From: Edaphobacter aggregans DSM 19364
GTDB taxonomy: Bacteria > Acidobacteriota > Terriglobia > Terriglobales > Acidobacteriaceae
DNA length: 64,000 bases
Direction: 5' to 3'
NCBI RefSeq assembly: GCF_000745965.1
Contig: NZ_JQKI01000036.1
Span: 1-64,000, forward strand
Made by a program: the position numbers and the translations under genes. Shown here piece after piece: positions 52,617-61,410 of this stretch. Under the pieces are notes generated by a model that was not told where the DNA came from, did not search any database, and was given only the letters and a program-made list of their open reading frames with translations. Each line of letters begins with the position of its first letter. The first letter of the stretch is position 1.

Positions 52617-53272
52617 TGAAGCTGCTGCTGATGGATACATGCGGGATGGAGGGCAGTGTTGCGCTGGCTGAGGGTGGAGCTGTTGTGTCGAGCGAGTCGC
52701 TGCCGGGGCGGAGTGCTTCGGAGCGGCTGGTGCCGGTGGTGCGCGAGATGATGAAGGCCGCGGGGTGGAGGCTGAGGGAGCTGGCTGGGATCGTGGTGGT
52801 GCATGGGCCGGGGTCATTTACGGGTGTGCGTGTGGGGGTGAGCGCGGCTAAGGGGTTGAGCGAGGCGGGCGGCGTGGGCGTGATTGCGGTGTCGCGGCTG
52901 GCTGTGTTGGCTGCGGCTGCGGGCGAGGCTGCGGGGCAGGTGTGCGCGGTGATGGATGCGGGGCGGGGAGAGTTTTACTGCGGGGTGTATGTGGGGAGAA
53001 GGTGTGTACGGGAGGCTCTGTTGAGCGGCGAAGCGGTTGCTGCTGCTGTGGCGGATGCGAGCGCGGTAGTGGTGTGCGAGGCGCGCGTCGCGGAGGCGCT
53101 GAGTGCGCTGAAGCCGCGGCTGGTGGCGGAGCCTGTTGCGGGAGATGCGCTGCAGTTCGCTGTGGAGAGGATTGCAGCCAAACAGTTTGATGATGTAGCG
53201 ACGCTGGATGCGAACTATCTGCGGCGGACGGATGCGGAGATCTTTGCGAAGCCTGCGGTGAGCGGCAAGTGA
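52616..53272 (+). CDS. tsaB: TsaB, tRNA threonylcarbamoyladenosine (t6A) biosynthesis protein
   Basis: 218 residues from ATG 52616 (TGATG junction with the preceding gene). N-terminal LLLMDTCGMEGSVALAEGG and VVVHGPGSFTGVRVGVSAAK are the hallmark TsaB/YeaZ motifs (ASKHA fold). TsaB partners TsaD and TsaE to make t6A37 in ANN-decoding tRNAs. Length is normal. It overlaps rimI by four bases, a common pairing. Confidence 0.93.
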   Translation: MKLLLMDTCGMEGSVALAEGGAVVSSESLPGRSASERLVPVVREMMKAAGWRLRELAGIVVVHGPGSFTGVRVGVSAAKGLSEAGGVGVIAVSRLAVLAAAAGEAAGQVCAVMDAGRGEFYCGVYVGRRCVREALLSGEAVAAAVADASAVVVCEARVAEALSALKPRLVAEPVAGDALQFAVERIAAKQFDDVATLDANYLRRTDAEIFAKPAVSGK

Positions 53273-53751
53273 GTGCGGTGGGAGTGACGATTCGGCCCGC
53301 GCGGCTGGAGGATGTGGGCGCAGTGGTTGCGCTGGAGCGGGGGGTGGCGGAGGCTCCGCACTGGGCTGAGCGAGAGTATGGGGCGATGGTCGAGAGTTCG
53401 GCGGGCGAGGGAGTGCGGCGGTGCCTGCTGGTGGCGGAGAGCGGTGGGGAACTGGCTGGGTTTGCGGTGGGCCGGGCGATCGGAAGGGAAGAGGTCTCCG
53501 GGGAGTTGGAGAGCGTGGCGGTGGCGACCGGGGCGCGGCGTGCGGGGACTGGCAGAGCACTGTGCGAGGCGGTGATTGCGTGGAGCAGGGGGCAGGGAGC
53601 TGATGCGGTGGAGCTTGAAGTGCGGTCGGCGAATCATGGTGCGATTGCGCTTTACGAGAGGCTGGGTTTTGTTCGCGTGGGGATGCGGAAGGGGTACTAT
53701 CGCGAGCCTGCGGACGATGCGGTGCTGATGCGGATCGACGTGCGCGGCTGA
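53269..53751 (+). CDS. rimI: RimI-like ribosomal-protein N-acetyltransferase (GNAT)
   Basis: 160 residues from GTG 53269. GNAT motifs: EDVGAVVALERGVAEAPHWA (RimI N-terminal pattern), VATGARRAGTGRALCEAVI (acetyl-CoA loop, here R-R-A-G-T-G-R-A), and ANHGAIALYERLGFVRVGMR-KGYY near the end, the classic RimI C-terminus. Acetylates the N-terminus of ribosomal protein S18 and related targets. Coupled to tsaB by a four-base overlap. Confidence 0.9.
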   Translation: MSAVGVTIRPARLEDVGAVVALERGVAEAPHWAEREYGAMVESSAGEGVRRCLLVAESGGELAGFAVGRAIGREEVSGELESVAVATGARRAGTGRALCEAVIAWSRGQGADAVELEVRSANHGAIALYERLGFVRVGMRKGYYREPADDAVLMRIDVRG

Positions 53752-53755
53752 GCGG

Positions 53756-53806
53756 TCAAGAGGCGGGTTTTTCCGTTGCGCGGCTCGGCCGCTCCAGTCG
53801 AAATGA
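53756..53806 (+). repeat. Dispersed intergenic repeat, copy 3
   Basis: AAGAGGCGGGTTTTTCCGTTGCGCGGCTCGGCCGCTCCAG-type sequence ending GTCGAAATGA, diverged from copies at 42.6 and 46.4 kb, directly after rimI. Confidence 0.65.
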
Positions 53807-53955
53807 TGAGCGATTTTGGGGGACGCGAGGGTAACTTCTTTAGAAGTGGAGGGATCTCAGGCGGTGGATAACTGGCTTTGCCTCGCTTTGTCAGCGTGTG
53901 GTAGTTTCATGAGCTAAGCATTGGGAAAGTTGTCTGAGCGGGAGGTATCTGTCTC

Positions 53956-54186
53956 ATGCAGACTGCCAGATTTACGGAGCTTCCAAAGGCCGCCCTTCAC
54001 CCCACCATCCAGCAGCTGGCACAGGAGCACAGCCTGTATGATCGCAGGCTCGACACGCTGCGTTCGAAGCTGTTTCTGACTGAGCCGGAGAAGCTGGAAG
54101 AGGTGCGATTGAAGAAGCTGAAGCTGAGCCTGAAAGACGAGATAGAGCGGCTCAGACGGATGGAAGCCTCCGCATCGGAGGGCTGA
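53956..54186 (+). CDS. Small DUF465/YdcH-type protein
   Basis: 76 residues with a GGGAGG site upstream. It shows the short helical-hairpin pattern of the DUF465 (YdcH) family: LAQEHSLYDRRLDTLRS, then KLEEVRLKKLKLSLKDEIER. Cytoplasmic; function unknown in the family. Stands alone ahead of the phospholipid genes. Confidence 0.8.
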   Translation: MQTARFTELPKAALHPTIQQLAQEHSLYDRRLDTLRSKLFLTEPEKLEEVRLKKLKLSLKDEIERLRRMEASASEG

Positions 54187-54270
54187 GCGCACGCTGACGG
54201 CGGGCCGTGGAGTCAGGGCCAGCGACGCAGAGGAGTGGTGTGTGCGTTGGGCCGTATAATCGAGTCACTT

Positions 54271-54930
54271 ATGGTTCGAGACGGATTCTTCTACGCGCTT
54301 GGTCTGGGAGCGGTGGCGGTTCTGGTGTGGCTGCTGACGCACTCCCATGTTCTGCTTGCGCTTCCGCTGGTGCTGGCGGCGTTTTTTCTGTGGTTCTTCC
54401 GCGATCCGGAGCGCGTGATTCCTTCAGGTCCTGGACAGATTGTTTCACCTGCGGATGGGTTGGTGACCGATGCGGAGTGGATTGAGACGACCAGTGGCAG
54501 CCGGCTGCGGCTGAGCATCTTTCTGAATGTGTTTGATGTGCATGTGAACCGTTCGCCGGTGGCGGGCACGGTGAAGCTGGTGGAGTTTCGCAGGGGCAAG
54601 TTTCTGAATGCGATGAAGGCAGAGTCGGTGTTGAGCAACGAACAGACGCTGATTGTGATCGACGCCGGGGACTATGAGGTGAGCTTCAAGCAGATTGCCG
54701 GACTGCTGGCGCGGCGGATTGTGTGCGACCTTAAGGCTGGGGATCGCGTGGAACGCGGGCAGCGCGTAGGCCTGATCAAGTTCGGCTCGAGGGTGGACGT
54801 TCTGCTTCCTGCGGAGGCGAACCTGAAGGTGAAGACGGGCGCGCGGGTGCGCGGAGGCTCGTCGGTGCTGGCTGAGATTGCAGAGCCCGTGGGGCGTTCG
54901 ACCGTCTCCGCGGCGGCAGTGGTGGCATGA
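54271..54930 (+). CDS. psd: Phosphatidylserine decarboxylase proenzyme, short form
   Basis: 219 residues from ATG 54271. A membrane segment (about 6-45) precedes the family core: [38 protein letters not shown], and the self-cleavage site in [12 protein letters not shown] (Gly-Ser near 171-172) that generates the pyruvoyl prosthetic group. This matches the short psd/archaetidylserine-type group common outside Proteobacteria. It makes phosphatidylethanolamine from phosphatidylserine and overlaps pssA by four bases. Confidence 0.93.
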   Translation: MVRDGFFYALGLGAVAVLVWLLTHSHVLLALPLVLAAFFLWFFRDPERVIPSGPGQIVSPADGLVTDAEWIETTSGSRLRLSIFLNVFDVHVNRSPVAGTVKLVEFRRGKFLNAMKAESVLSNEQTLIVIDAGDYEVSFKQIAGLLARRIVCDLKAGDRVERGQRVGLIKFGSRVDVLLPAEANLKVKTGARVRGGSSVLAEIAEPVGRSTVSAAAVVA

Positions 54931-55793
54931 TGGCAGCCGGGGTGCCCGAGGTGGCGCAGGTGGACGCAAGCGGGAGGCCGCGACGCCGTCCAAGCCGGGG
55001 CATGTATGTGCTGCCGTCGCTGTTCACTGCGGGCAATATTGCAGCGGGGTATTACGCGATTACGCAGAGCATCCAGGGTTCGGCGAGCGAGCCTGCGTTC
55101 TTCGACCGGGCTGCGCTGGCGATCGGCTTTGCGGTGCTCTTCGATGGCGTGGACGGAATGATCGCGAGACTGACGAACACGGCGAGCGACTTTGGCAGGG
55201 AACTGGACTCGCTGGCCGATGTGATTACGTTTGGAGTGGCGCCGAGTTTGCTGGCGTACATCTGGGGCTTTCGAATGCTGCCGGCGACGGATTATCCGCT
55301 ACTGCGGGATCGCATTGTGCATCTGGGCGTCTTCATCTGCTTTCTGTTTCTGATCTGCGGAGCGAGCCGGCTGGCGCGGTTCAACATCAGCGTGAATCCG
55401 CAGCCGCGGAATCCGGGGCGTCCGGGGAAGAAGTACTTTGTTGGGATGCCGATTCCGGCAGGTGCGGGGGTGATCGCGTCAGTGGTTCACTATGAGAGCG
55501 GCTCGCCGATCTCGGACCCTCGGCTGGCGATTGTGTGGCTCTGCCTGATTTTGTTTACTGGCTTTCTGATGGTGAGCACGTGGCGTTTCTGGAGCGGCAA
55601 GGAGGCGGCACTGGGGCAGCGGCATCCATTCCAACTGGTGGCGGTGATCGTGGCGGTGGGCGCTCTGATTGCTCTTTACTCAGAGTATGTGCTGATCATT
55701 ATTGCGTTGGGATACCTGGTGTCGGGAGTGCTGGCGCGGCTGGCCTACTCGTGGGGCCAGAAAAGACGGCGGGCGGGCGTAATCAGCCAGTAG
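54927..55793 (+). CDS. pssA: CDP-diacylglycerol-serine O-phosphatidyltransferase
   Basis: 288 residues. The CDP-alcohol phosphatidyltransferase signature [10 protein letters not shown]...[18 protein letters not shown] (D-G-xx-A-R-x8-G-x3-D-x3-D) lies near 72-105, with about eight membrane segments. It makes phosphatidylserine, the substrate of the Psd encoded immediately upstream, so the pair gives the full PE branch. The extended basic N-terminus (PRRRPSRG) is cytoplasmic. Confidence 0.95.
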   Translation: MMAAGVPEVAQVDASGRPRRRPSRGMYVLPSLFTAGNIAAGYYAITQSIQGSASEPAFFDRAALAIGFAVLFDGVDGMIARLTNTASDFGRELDSLADVITFGVAPSLLAYIWGFRMLPATDYPLLRDRIVHLGVFICFLFLICGASRLARFNISVNPQPRNPGRPGKKYFVGMPIPAGAGVIASVVHYESGSPISDPRLAIVWLCLILFTGFLMVSTWRFWSGKEAALGQRHPFQLVAVIVAVGALIALYSEYVLIIIALGYLVSGVLARLAYSWGQKRRRAGVISQ

Positions 55794-55862
55794 TTCTGCA
55801 AATTAGCACGATCGTGAGACGCGGTGCGGGTTCCAGACGAAGACAAGGGATTGCAGGTGAAC

Positions 55863-56915
55863 ATGGCGAACAAACTGTATCGAATCGGGATCGTCGGTGC
55901 TTCGTCGCTGGCGGGGAAAGAGTTGAGCGATGAGTTGGCGGAGTCGCTTCTGGCAACCTCGAATGTCGTTCTGCTGGATGACGAAGAGGACGCAGCCGGG
56001 CAGGTGACGACGGCAGGAGAAGAGCCTGCGTTTATTCAGCGAATCGAATCGGAGTCGTTTGAGCGGATGGATTTTGTCTTCTTCACCGGTGATGCGGAGA
56101 TCACCCGGCGGCATTGGCAGGAGGCGCGACGGGCAGGGGCGAGCATCGTCGACCTGACCTATGCGCTGGAGCGGGAGAAGGATGTGCTGGTGCTGTCTCC
56201 GTGGGTGAACGAGGCCTTGGGAGAGAGAGCGCGGGGGCGGGAACCCGATCTGCGAACGCCGGCGGTGGTGGCGGCGCATCCGGCAGCGGTCATGCTTGCG
56301 ATGATTGCGGCGAGGCTGAGTGCGCGGATGGAGATTGCAAGCGTGGCTGCGACGGTGCTCGAGCCTGCATCGGAGCACGGCCGGGCGGCGATGGACGAGA
56401 TGCACCAGCAGACGGTGAGCCTGCTCTCGTTTCAGAGCCTGCCTCGCGAGCAGTATGACGCGCAGGTATCGTTCAATCTGCTGCCCACGCTGGGAGAGGG
56501 AGCGAGGGTGAGGCTGGGGCCGACGGAGCGGCGGATCCGCAGCGAGTATGCAGGGTTTTCCGATGGTGCGCTGCCTCCGCTGGCTCTGCAGATGGTGCAG
56601 GCGCCGGTGTTTCATGGCTATGTCGTCTCGGTGCTGGTGGAGTTGAGGAAACCGGCGACAGTCAAGGAGGTAGAGGGAGCGTTGGAGGGAGATCACATCG
56701 ACCTGGTGACTGGAGCGTCGGAGCCGCCGAGCAACCTGAGCGCCGCCGGTCAGGAGGACATCATGGTGCGGGTGATGGGGGACTTTGAGGAGGCGGAGCG
56801 TGGGACGAGGTTCTGGCTCTGGATGGCGTCGGACAACCTGAAACTGGCGGCGCTGAATGCGATTGCCTGCGCGGCCGAGCTACGGCGGCTGCGGCCATCC
56901 GGAAAAGTGCAATAG
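55863..56915 (+). CDS. Aspartate-semialdehyde dehydrogenase-like protein lacking the catalytic Cys
   Basis: 350 residues from ATG 55863. The N-terminal Rossmann start YRIGIVGASSLAGKELSDEL (about 4-23) and the dimerisation/C-terminal layout match Asd/ArgC-type semialdehyde dehydrogenases. Where the active-site NPNCS-type motif should be, the sequence is AAHPAAVML (about 140-148): the nucleophilic Cys is replaced by Ala, and the later Gln of the YQA[VA]SG motif is also changed (VLEPASEHG). It therefore cannot do the usual thioacyl chemistry. It may have a regulatory or redirected role; its conservation would need comparison with relatives. Confidence 0.8.
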   Translation: MANKLYRIGIVGASSLAGKELSDELAESLLATSNVVLLDDEEDAAGQVTTAGEEPAFIQRIESESFERMDFVFFTGDAEITRRHWQEARRAGASIVDLTYALEREKDVLVLSPWVNEALGERARGREPDLRTPAVVAAHPAAVMLAMIAARLSARMEIASVAATVLEPASEHGRAAMDEMHQQTVSLLSFQSLPREQYDAQVSFNLLPTLGEGARVRLGPTERRIRSEYAGFSDGALPPLALQMVQAPVFHGYVVSVLVELRKPATVKEVEGALEGDHIDLVTGASEPPSNLSAAGQEDIMVRVMGDFEEAERGTRFWLWMASDNLKLAALNAIACAAELRRLRPSGKVQ

Positions 56916-57036
56916 ACGAGCAGCGCATATGCGATGCTGATATGGTTGTGCGGCGACGACGCGGTTGAAACAGGTTCACTGCGCGAGATCGAGGAATGGA
57001 GAACGGGAATTGCCAGCAAGCGATGGAAAGCCGGAG

Positions 57037-57939
57037 ATGCGAATCGGGATCGATCTGGGTGGGACGAAGATTGAAGCGTTGGCGATCGACAAGGATGGTA
57101 GAGAGCTGGTGCGGCACCGGGTGGATACGCCTCGGGACGACTATCGAGGTACGATCGATGCCATGGTGGGGTTGGTGCACAGGCTGGAGGCGGAGACGGG
57201 TACGACCGGCAGCGTTGGCGCGGGGATTCCAGGGAGCATCTCGGCGAAGACGGGATTGGTGAAGAATGCGAACTCGACGTGGCTGAACGGACGCCCGCTG
57301 GATAAGGATCTGACTGCGGCGCTTGGTAGAGATGTGCGGATTTCGAACGATGCGAACTGCTTTGCGGTCTCGGAGGCGACCGATGGCGCCGCGGTGGGCA
57401 GCCATGTCGTCTTCGGCGTGATTCTGGGGACGGGATGCGGCGGAGGCGTGGCGATCGATGGCAGGGTGCATGCGGGACAGAACGGTGTGGGCGGAGAGTG
57501 GGGGCACAATCCGCTTCCGTGGCCGACGGAAGAGGAGTATCCGGGTCCGGTGTGCTACTGTGGCAAGCGCGGGTGCATGGAGATGTGGGTCTCGGGAACG
57601 GGCCTCGCGCGCGACTACAAGCAGATGACGGGCAGGAGCCGCACGGCGCGCGAGATCATTACGGACTTCGAGGCCGGCGACAAGGATGCAGCGGTGATGG
57701 TCGATCGATGGGAGGACCGCCTTGCACGAGGGCTGTCCAACGTCATCAACACTCTGGATCCGGATGTGATCGTGATTGGCGGCGGCGCCTCGCGGGCCAG
57801 CCATCTCTACGAAAGCGTGCCGAAGCGGCTGGCGTCCTATGTGTTCGGCGGCGAGGCGGACACGACTGTAGTGCAGGCGAAGTTTGGCGATTCGAGCGGT
57901 GTGCGCGGCGCGGCATGGCTGTGGCCGATGGTTCGATAG
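57037..57939 (+). CDS. ROK-family sugar kinase (fructokinase/glucokinase type)
   Basis: 300 residues from ATG 57037. It has the phosphate-binding start [16 protein letters not shown] (3-18), [20 protein letters not shown], the [15 protein letters not shown] loop, GGEWGHN and the ROK zinc site [12 protein letters not shown], with the catalytic Asp in NDANC. It phosphorylates a hexose with ATP in the cytoplasm. The closest by look is the bacterial fructokinase/mannokinase group, but the exact sugar is uncertain. No linked sugar genes. Confidence 0.92.
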   Translation: MRIGIDLGGTKIEALAIDKDGRELVRHRVDTPRDDYRGTIDAMVGLVHRLEAETGTTGSVGAGIPGSISAKTGLVKNANSTWLNGRPLDKDLTAALGRDVRISNDANCFAVSEATDGAAVGSHVVFGVILGTGCGGGVAIDGRVHAGQNGVGGEWGHNPLPWPTEEEYPGPVCYCGKRGCMEMWVSGTGLARDYKQMTGRSRTAREIITDFEAGDKDAAVMVDRWEDRLARGLSNVINTLDPDVIVIGGGASRASHLYESVPKRLASYVFGGEADTTVVQAKFGDSSGVRGAAWLWPMVR

Positions 57940-58030
57940 CAGGACATACCTGTGCGATACTGAATGAGGCATGAGGTTCAGGCGCACGATTTGGGCGCGA
58001 AGCGCTGACGTGAGTGCTCCGTTCAAAGAA

Positions 58031-58117
58031 GCCGGGATGGCGGAACTGGCAGACGCAGCGGACTCAAAATCCGCCGGGCTTCGGCCCGTGGGGGTTCGAC
58101 CCCCCCTCCCGGCACCA
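58031..58117 (+). tRNA. tRNA-Leu (anticodon CAA)
   Basis: 87 nucleotides, class II. Acceptor GCCGGGA (58031-58037) pairs with TCCCGGC (58107-58113), followed by A and an encoded CCA. Anticodon stem GCGGA/TCCGC encloses loop CTCAAAA, giving CAA. A long variable arm (GGGCTTCGGCCC) and T-arm GGGGTTCGACCCCC are present. It reads UUG codons. Confidence 0.97.
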
Positions 58118-58448
58118 ACAGAATCAAATAGTTAGCTGTAACCGTCGCCCTTCCGAAGAGAGCGACTTTGGCTATTCTTTGGCTAAACTCCAAAAGTTTG
58201 GCCTCGCCTCCTCGTCAAAAGCTTCGTCTCCGGCGAGTCGTCGTTCCTTTCGATCGAGCACTCTCACTGGCTGCAGCAGCGAGACGCCACCCCTCACGAC
58301 CGTTCCTCACCACGCCATAGCTCCTCCGCGCATAAGGGTAGTCCGAAGCCGATTTGACCGAGATTCAAGTTGGCCGCAAACTCCGACATGCTCGCGTGCG
58401 ACTGCGAGCGCACGGAAAATGTCTTCCCAGGCTACGGAGGAATGTGTT
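58118..58448. other. Downstream flank of tRNA-Leu; no gene
   Basis: No supported coding frame. Given the excisionase-like gene and recombinase wreck beyond it, this is probably residual sequence of an element once integrated at the tRNA; no second copy of the tRNA 3' end was found here. Confidence 0.4.
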
Positions 58449-58718
58449 ATGGCCGATGAGCCGATACTGACCCACCGGCTGCTGCGTACCAAAGAGGCAG
58501 CCGCGTATCTGTCCATGAGTGAGTGGAAGCTAAGACGGCTCATTCAGGACGAGATTATCCCGATCGTGCAGGACCAGCGCGGCGGACCCTTTCTTCTCGA
58601 CCTACGCGATCTCGATGCCTACATCGAGAACAACAAACATCGATTTGGCGATTCCGATGGCTGGCGTCCGGCGCCGGTGCTGCCTTCGGGCTGGAAGACG
58701 GTCCCCGTACCTCGCTGA
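58449..58718 (+). CDS. Excisionase-like helix-turn-helix protein
   Basis: 89 residues from ATG 58449 (GGAGGA upstream). HTH_17/MerR-like domain: LLRTKEAAAYLSMSEWKLRR-LIQDEIIPIV (about 10-39) then FLLDLRDLDAYIENNK, the form seen in excisionases and small DNA-binding regulators of mobile elements. Located 330 bases after tRNA-Leu and directly before an integrase remnant, which supports a past integrated element. It looks intact, so it may still bind DNA. Confidence 0.75.
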   Translation: MADEPILTHRLLRTKEAAAYLSMSEWKLRRLIQDEIIPIVQDQRGGPFLLDLRDLDAYIENNKHRFGDSDGWRPAPVLPSGWKTVPVPR

Positions 58719-58746
58719 CGGCGGCTCGCTTCTGGCGACGACCTCT

Positions 58747-58887
58747 ATGGTGCTGCACAGCGTCAGGAGAGTGAAATGCTCCATCTGGTGGATTCAGTAC
58801 TACCAGAATGGCGTGAGGCAGAGGGAATCCGCGGAGACCTCGGACAGGAGAGAGGCGCGCTTTGCCGGCGGGAAGGGATTGAAGTGA
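58747..58887 (+). pseudogene. Integrase N-terminal (arm-binding) remnant
   Basis: The frame reads IWWIQYYQNGVRQRESAETS-DRREAR, the typical first beta strands and helix of tyrosine-recombinase arm-binding domains (WxxxYYxNGxxxRES). It stops at 58887 with no catalytic domain left. Confidence 0.7.
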
Positions 58888-58889
58888 GG

Positions 58890-59048
58890 CGACGGTGAAA
58901 CGCTGCAGGCCGAGGTAGTTGTAGGTGTAGGTTGGATTGCCGTCCTTGAGGTAGAGGCTCCATCCGCTGAAACGACCGGCCTGTGCAATGATCACTCCCT
59001 TGGCTCATGCCTGAGGAACGTCTACATCGGCGGTGATGGCGAGGGAAG
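58890..59048 (-). pseudogene. Arylsulfatase C-terminal fragment
   Basis: The minus strand reads SLAITADVDVPQA-stop-AKGVIIAQAGRFSGWSLYLK and then YTYNYLGLQRFTVAS, resembling the C-terminal beta region of arylsulfatase A-type enzymes. The in-frame stop and loss of the catalytic part make it a remnant, apparently cut by the integrated element. Confidence 0.65.
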
Positions 59049-59180
59049 AGTGCGATTTGTCCTTTCATGATTTCGAGCCTGGGAACCTGCGCCACGCACA
59101 CATCCCCCCGAAGACTACGACCAGTAAGCCTACTCTTTTGACTGGATTGCGCAAACTGTCAAAAATGTCAGTCTTTTTGG

Positions 59181-59795
59181 CTAGCGTGTTCGAACTGCCC
59201 AGCCGAGCATCAAAAGACCGCTGGCTGCGATCCAGCTTCCAGCGACGCGGACGGCAATGCGAGCCCACTGCCCGCGCAGCCGGACTACGAACGCTGCAGA
59301 GAGCGCGATCAAGACAAACACGGCGAACATCATTCCGAGAAGCGCTACTGCGGCAGTGTCGAACTGTCCCATGCCGATTCCATTCAAGTAGCCGTGATAG
59401 ATACCCAGTAGAGCGGCAAGAGCAGTAGTCATACGCAATGAAACTCTCGCGTCTGCGGCCAGTAATCCTCCGAGCAGCAGAAACCAGGCCGCCGCCACAA
59501 ACGGATGTGGCTTCGCCGTCATGGCGCTTAGTCCGGTGAGACCTCCGACCAACCATGCAATGGGAAGGGTGAACAGTGCTCGCCGTCCGTAACAGGTGCC
59601 GCGCAGTCCGGCCAGTAGCGCCAGTGCGAACACGGGAGCAATATCCTCGGGGCTCATCAGGAAGTGCATCAGTCCGTCGTAGAAGGGGCCCATACCGGTG
59701 GAGTTGAGGTGGGCCTCGGCGGGGAGCGCGTACATAAGAAAGACGAAGACAACAAAGGCAACGAAGGGCAGCCGAGATGGGGTGGCATCTTTCAT
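59181..59795 (-). CDS. HupE/UreJ-related membrane protein (third in the run)
   Basis: 204 residues from ATG 59795, which overlaps the preceding stop (ATGA). Signal segment PFVAFVVFVFLMYALPAEAH precedes about six membrane helices. The mature N-terminal His after AEA and the helix pattern resemble HupE/UreJ proteins, but the GxDHxLAM core is replaced by a diverged MHFLMSPEDIAPVFALALL. HupE-type proteins are linked to nickel or cobalt entry; this copy may be a specialised paralogue. Last gene of a four-gene overlapping operon. Confidence 0.75.
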   Translation of the reverse strand: MKDATPSRLPFVAFVVFVFLMYALPAEAHLNSTGMGPFYDGLMHFLMSPEDIAPVFALALLAGLRGTCYGRRALFTLPIAWLVGGLTGLSAMTAKPHPFVAAAWFLLLGGLLAADARVSLRMTTALAALLGIYHGYLNGIGMGQFDTAAVALLGMMFAVFVLIALSAAFVVRLRGQWARIAVRVAGSWIAASGLLMLGWAVRTR

Positions 59796-60400
59796 GGGAC
59801 CGCCCTCCACATAAAAAACGTGCCCCCGACAGCGACCAATGCTCCCGCGGCTCGCAGCAGTTTCTGTCCCCACGCCCACCGATGGACCGCACCGATACCG
59901 ATCCCCAAGGCGTGAAGGCACCCAGTAGCGACGACAAATCCCATGCTATAAAGCAGCGCGCTTTGGCCGGGCGGCAGTTCGGTTCCGTGCGCATGCCCGT
60001 GGAAGATGGCGAAGAACCCAACCAGCATAGCTGCCGGCGCAAGAGGAGGTCGCACTTCGAACATGATCGCAGCTCCTAGCAGGATGGCGGATAAGGCGAT
60101 GCCATACTCCGTTCCGGGGAGTGGTATGCCCATCAGGCCCAGCATTCCGCCGAACGCCATGACCATCGGAAAGGCTACCGGCAAAACCCACACGGCAGGC
60201 GCCCCGAGCTGAGCACCCCACAATCCGACGGCTACCATCGCCAGCACATGATCCAGTCCGGAGACGGGATGTCGAAAGCCTGTCAGGAAGCCGACAGCTT
60301 CGCCCTTCAGAGGATGTGCAAAGGCAGAGTCAGCATTCAGAAGCATGAATACAACCAGTGTCATCGCGCGGAAAAAACCGCGCTGTCGTATTGTGCTCAT
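59792..60400 (-). CDS. HupE/UreJ-family membrane protein (second in the run)
   Basis: 202 residues from ATG 60400 (GGAGG upstream), overlapping its neighbours by four bases at both ends. A signal peptide (RAMTLVVFMLLNADSAFAH) is followed by the HupE signature H-P...GFLTGFRHPVSGLDHVLAMVAVG and several more helices with HGHAHGTELP. The His/Asp cluster is consistent with divalent metal (Ni/Co) permeation in this family. Neither urease nor hydrogenase genes are present in the window. Confidence 0.9.
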   Translation of the reverse strand: MSTIRQRGFFRAMTLVVFMLLNADSAFAHPLKGEAVGFLTGFRHPVSGLDHVLAMVAVGLWGAQLGAPAVWVLPVAFPMVMAFGGMLGLMGIPLPGTEYGIALSAILLGAAIMFEVRPPLAPAAMLVGFFAIFHGHAHGTELPPGQSALLYSMGFVVATGCLHALGIGIGAVHRWAWGQKLLRAAGALVAVGGTFFMWRAVP

Positions 60401-61410
60401 CGGGCGCCTCCAAGGAGGATTGCAAGGCGCTGCACGGTCCAAAACGCGCCGAGCGAACCGATGGTATAGCCCGGAAGGGCCTGAGCCCACCGCGGCCAAC
60501 GGACTTCGAGTATGCGGAACGAGCGCTCAAGAGCCAGGATCAATGCGATGAAACCGAGCTGTCCGAGCTCTACGCCGACGTTGAAACTGACGAGCGCCAA
60601 CGGCAGCTCTTGCCGCGGCAAGCCTGCGTTGGTGAGAGCGCTGGCAAAGCCAAAGCCGTGCAGCAGTCCAAAGGCGAAGGCCACTACCCACGGCTGCCGA
60701 AGAGTGAAGCTGGTTTCGCCCCGCCAGGAACGCACGATTTCGGGGCCGAGAAATAGTATGCTGAGCGCAATCGCGGCATTCAGAGGAAGGATGGGTACTT
60801 CCGCATACCCCATCGTCGCAATGGCCAGAGTGATGCTATGAGCAACGGTAAAGGATGTAACGGTCTTCATCAGCATCCATCGGTCCTTGATGATCAACAG
60901 CAGGCCGAGTACGAACAGCATGTGATCGGCACCGAACAGAATGTGCCGTACACCCTGGACGATATAGGTGCCCATTACACCCAGCGTGGACTGAGTAGCG
61001 GCGAGCTCGACCCAGGGTTGCGACGGGTGAGCTATTGTCATCCATTTTCGTCGGTCGAGCATCTCGACGTGAACCACAACATCGGTGATGGTGGCCTGGA
61101 GACCGACGAAGTCGATGCGCTTGCCGGCCAGGCCGTTGGGGCCGGCGTCGATCCAATGCCGCTCGACGAGCGAATCAGCCAATTCCTGGATGCTCGGCTC
61201 TCGTACTTCTTTTATGTCACCGGGCATCCTGAGTTCAATTGGCAGGCGCATACCTGCCATCTCTGGTGTGCGCCAGAGAACGGAGTATTGGCCGGGCGCA
61301 GTCTCTTTGATTTCCAGGTACGCCGGGCGCGCGTCGTGAGCCCAGGCGACCGAGGCCGCCACCAGCAAACATGAAAGAATCCAGGTTCGGTGAGAACGCA
61401 GGATAGTCAC
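60397..61410 (-). CDS. HupE/UreJ_2-family membrane protein with N-terminal external domain (first in the run)
   Basis: 337 residues from GTG 61410, which overlaps the PPIase stop (GTGA). The signal peptide (TWILSCLLVAASVAWAH) leads to an external beta-rich domain (about 28-165, RPAYLEIKETAPGQYSVLWR). A seven-helix membrane part begins QGVRHILFGADHMLFVLGLL (about 180) with AHSITLAIA and LLHGFGFASAL, the HupE/UreJ_2 pattern. Starting here the three HupE-like genes are translationally coupled, suggesting one membrane complex or sequential paralogues. Confidence 0.9.
   Translation of the reverse strand: MTILRSHRTWILSCLLVAASVAWAHDARPAYLEIKETAPGQYSVLWRTPEMAGMRLPIELRMPGDIKEVREPSIQELADSLVERHWIDAGPNGLAGKRIDFVGLQATITDVVVHVEMLDRRKWMTIAHPSQPWVELAATQSTLGVMGTYIVQGVRHILFGADHMLFVLGLLLIIKDRWMLMKTVTSFTVAHSITLAIATMGYAEVPILPLNAAIALSILFLGPEIVRSWRGETSFTLRQPWVVAFAFGLLHGFGFASALTNAGLPRQELPLALVSFNVGVELGQLGFIALILALERSFRILEVRWPRWAQALPGYTIGSLGAFWTVQRLAILLGGAR

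Noticed and set aside
42935..56915. Many long open frames opposite metG, the fucosidase, MeaB and other genes
   Set aside because: They are high-GC shadow frames with Arg/Pro- or Gly/Glu-rich nonsense composition, overlapping genes with clear domains.
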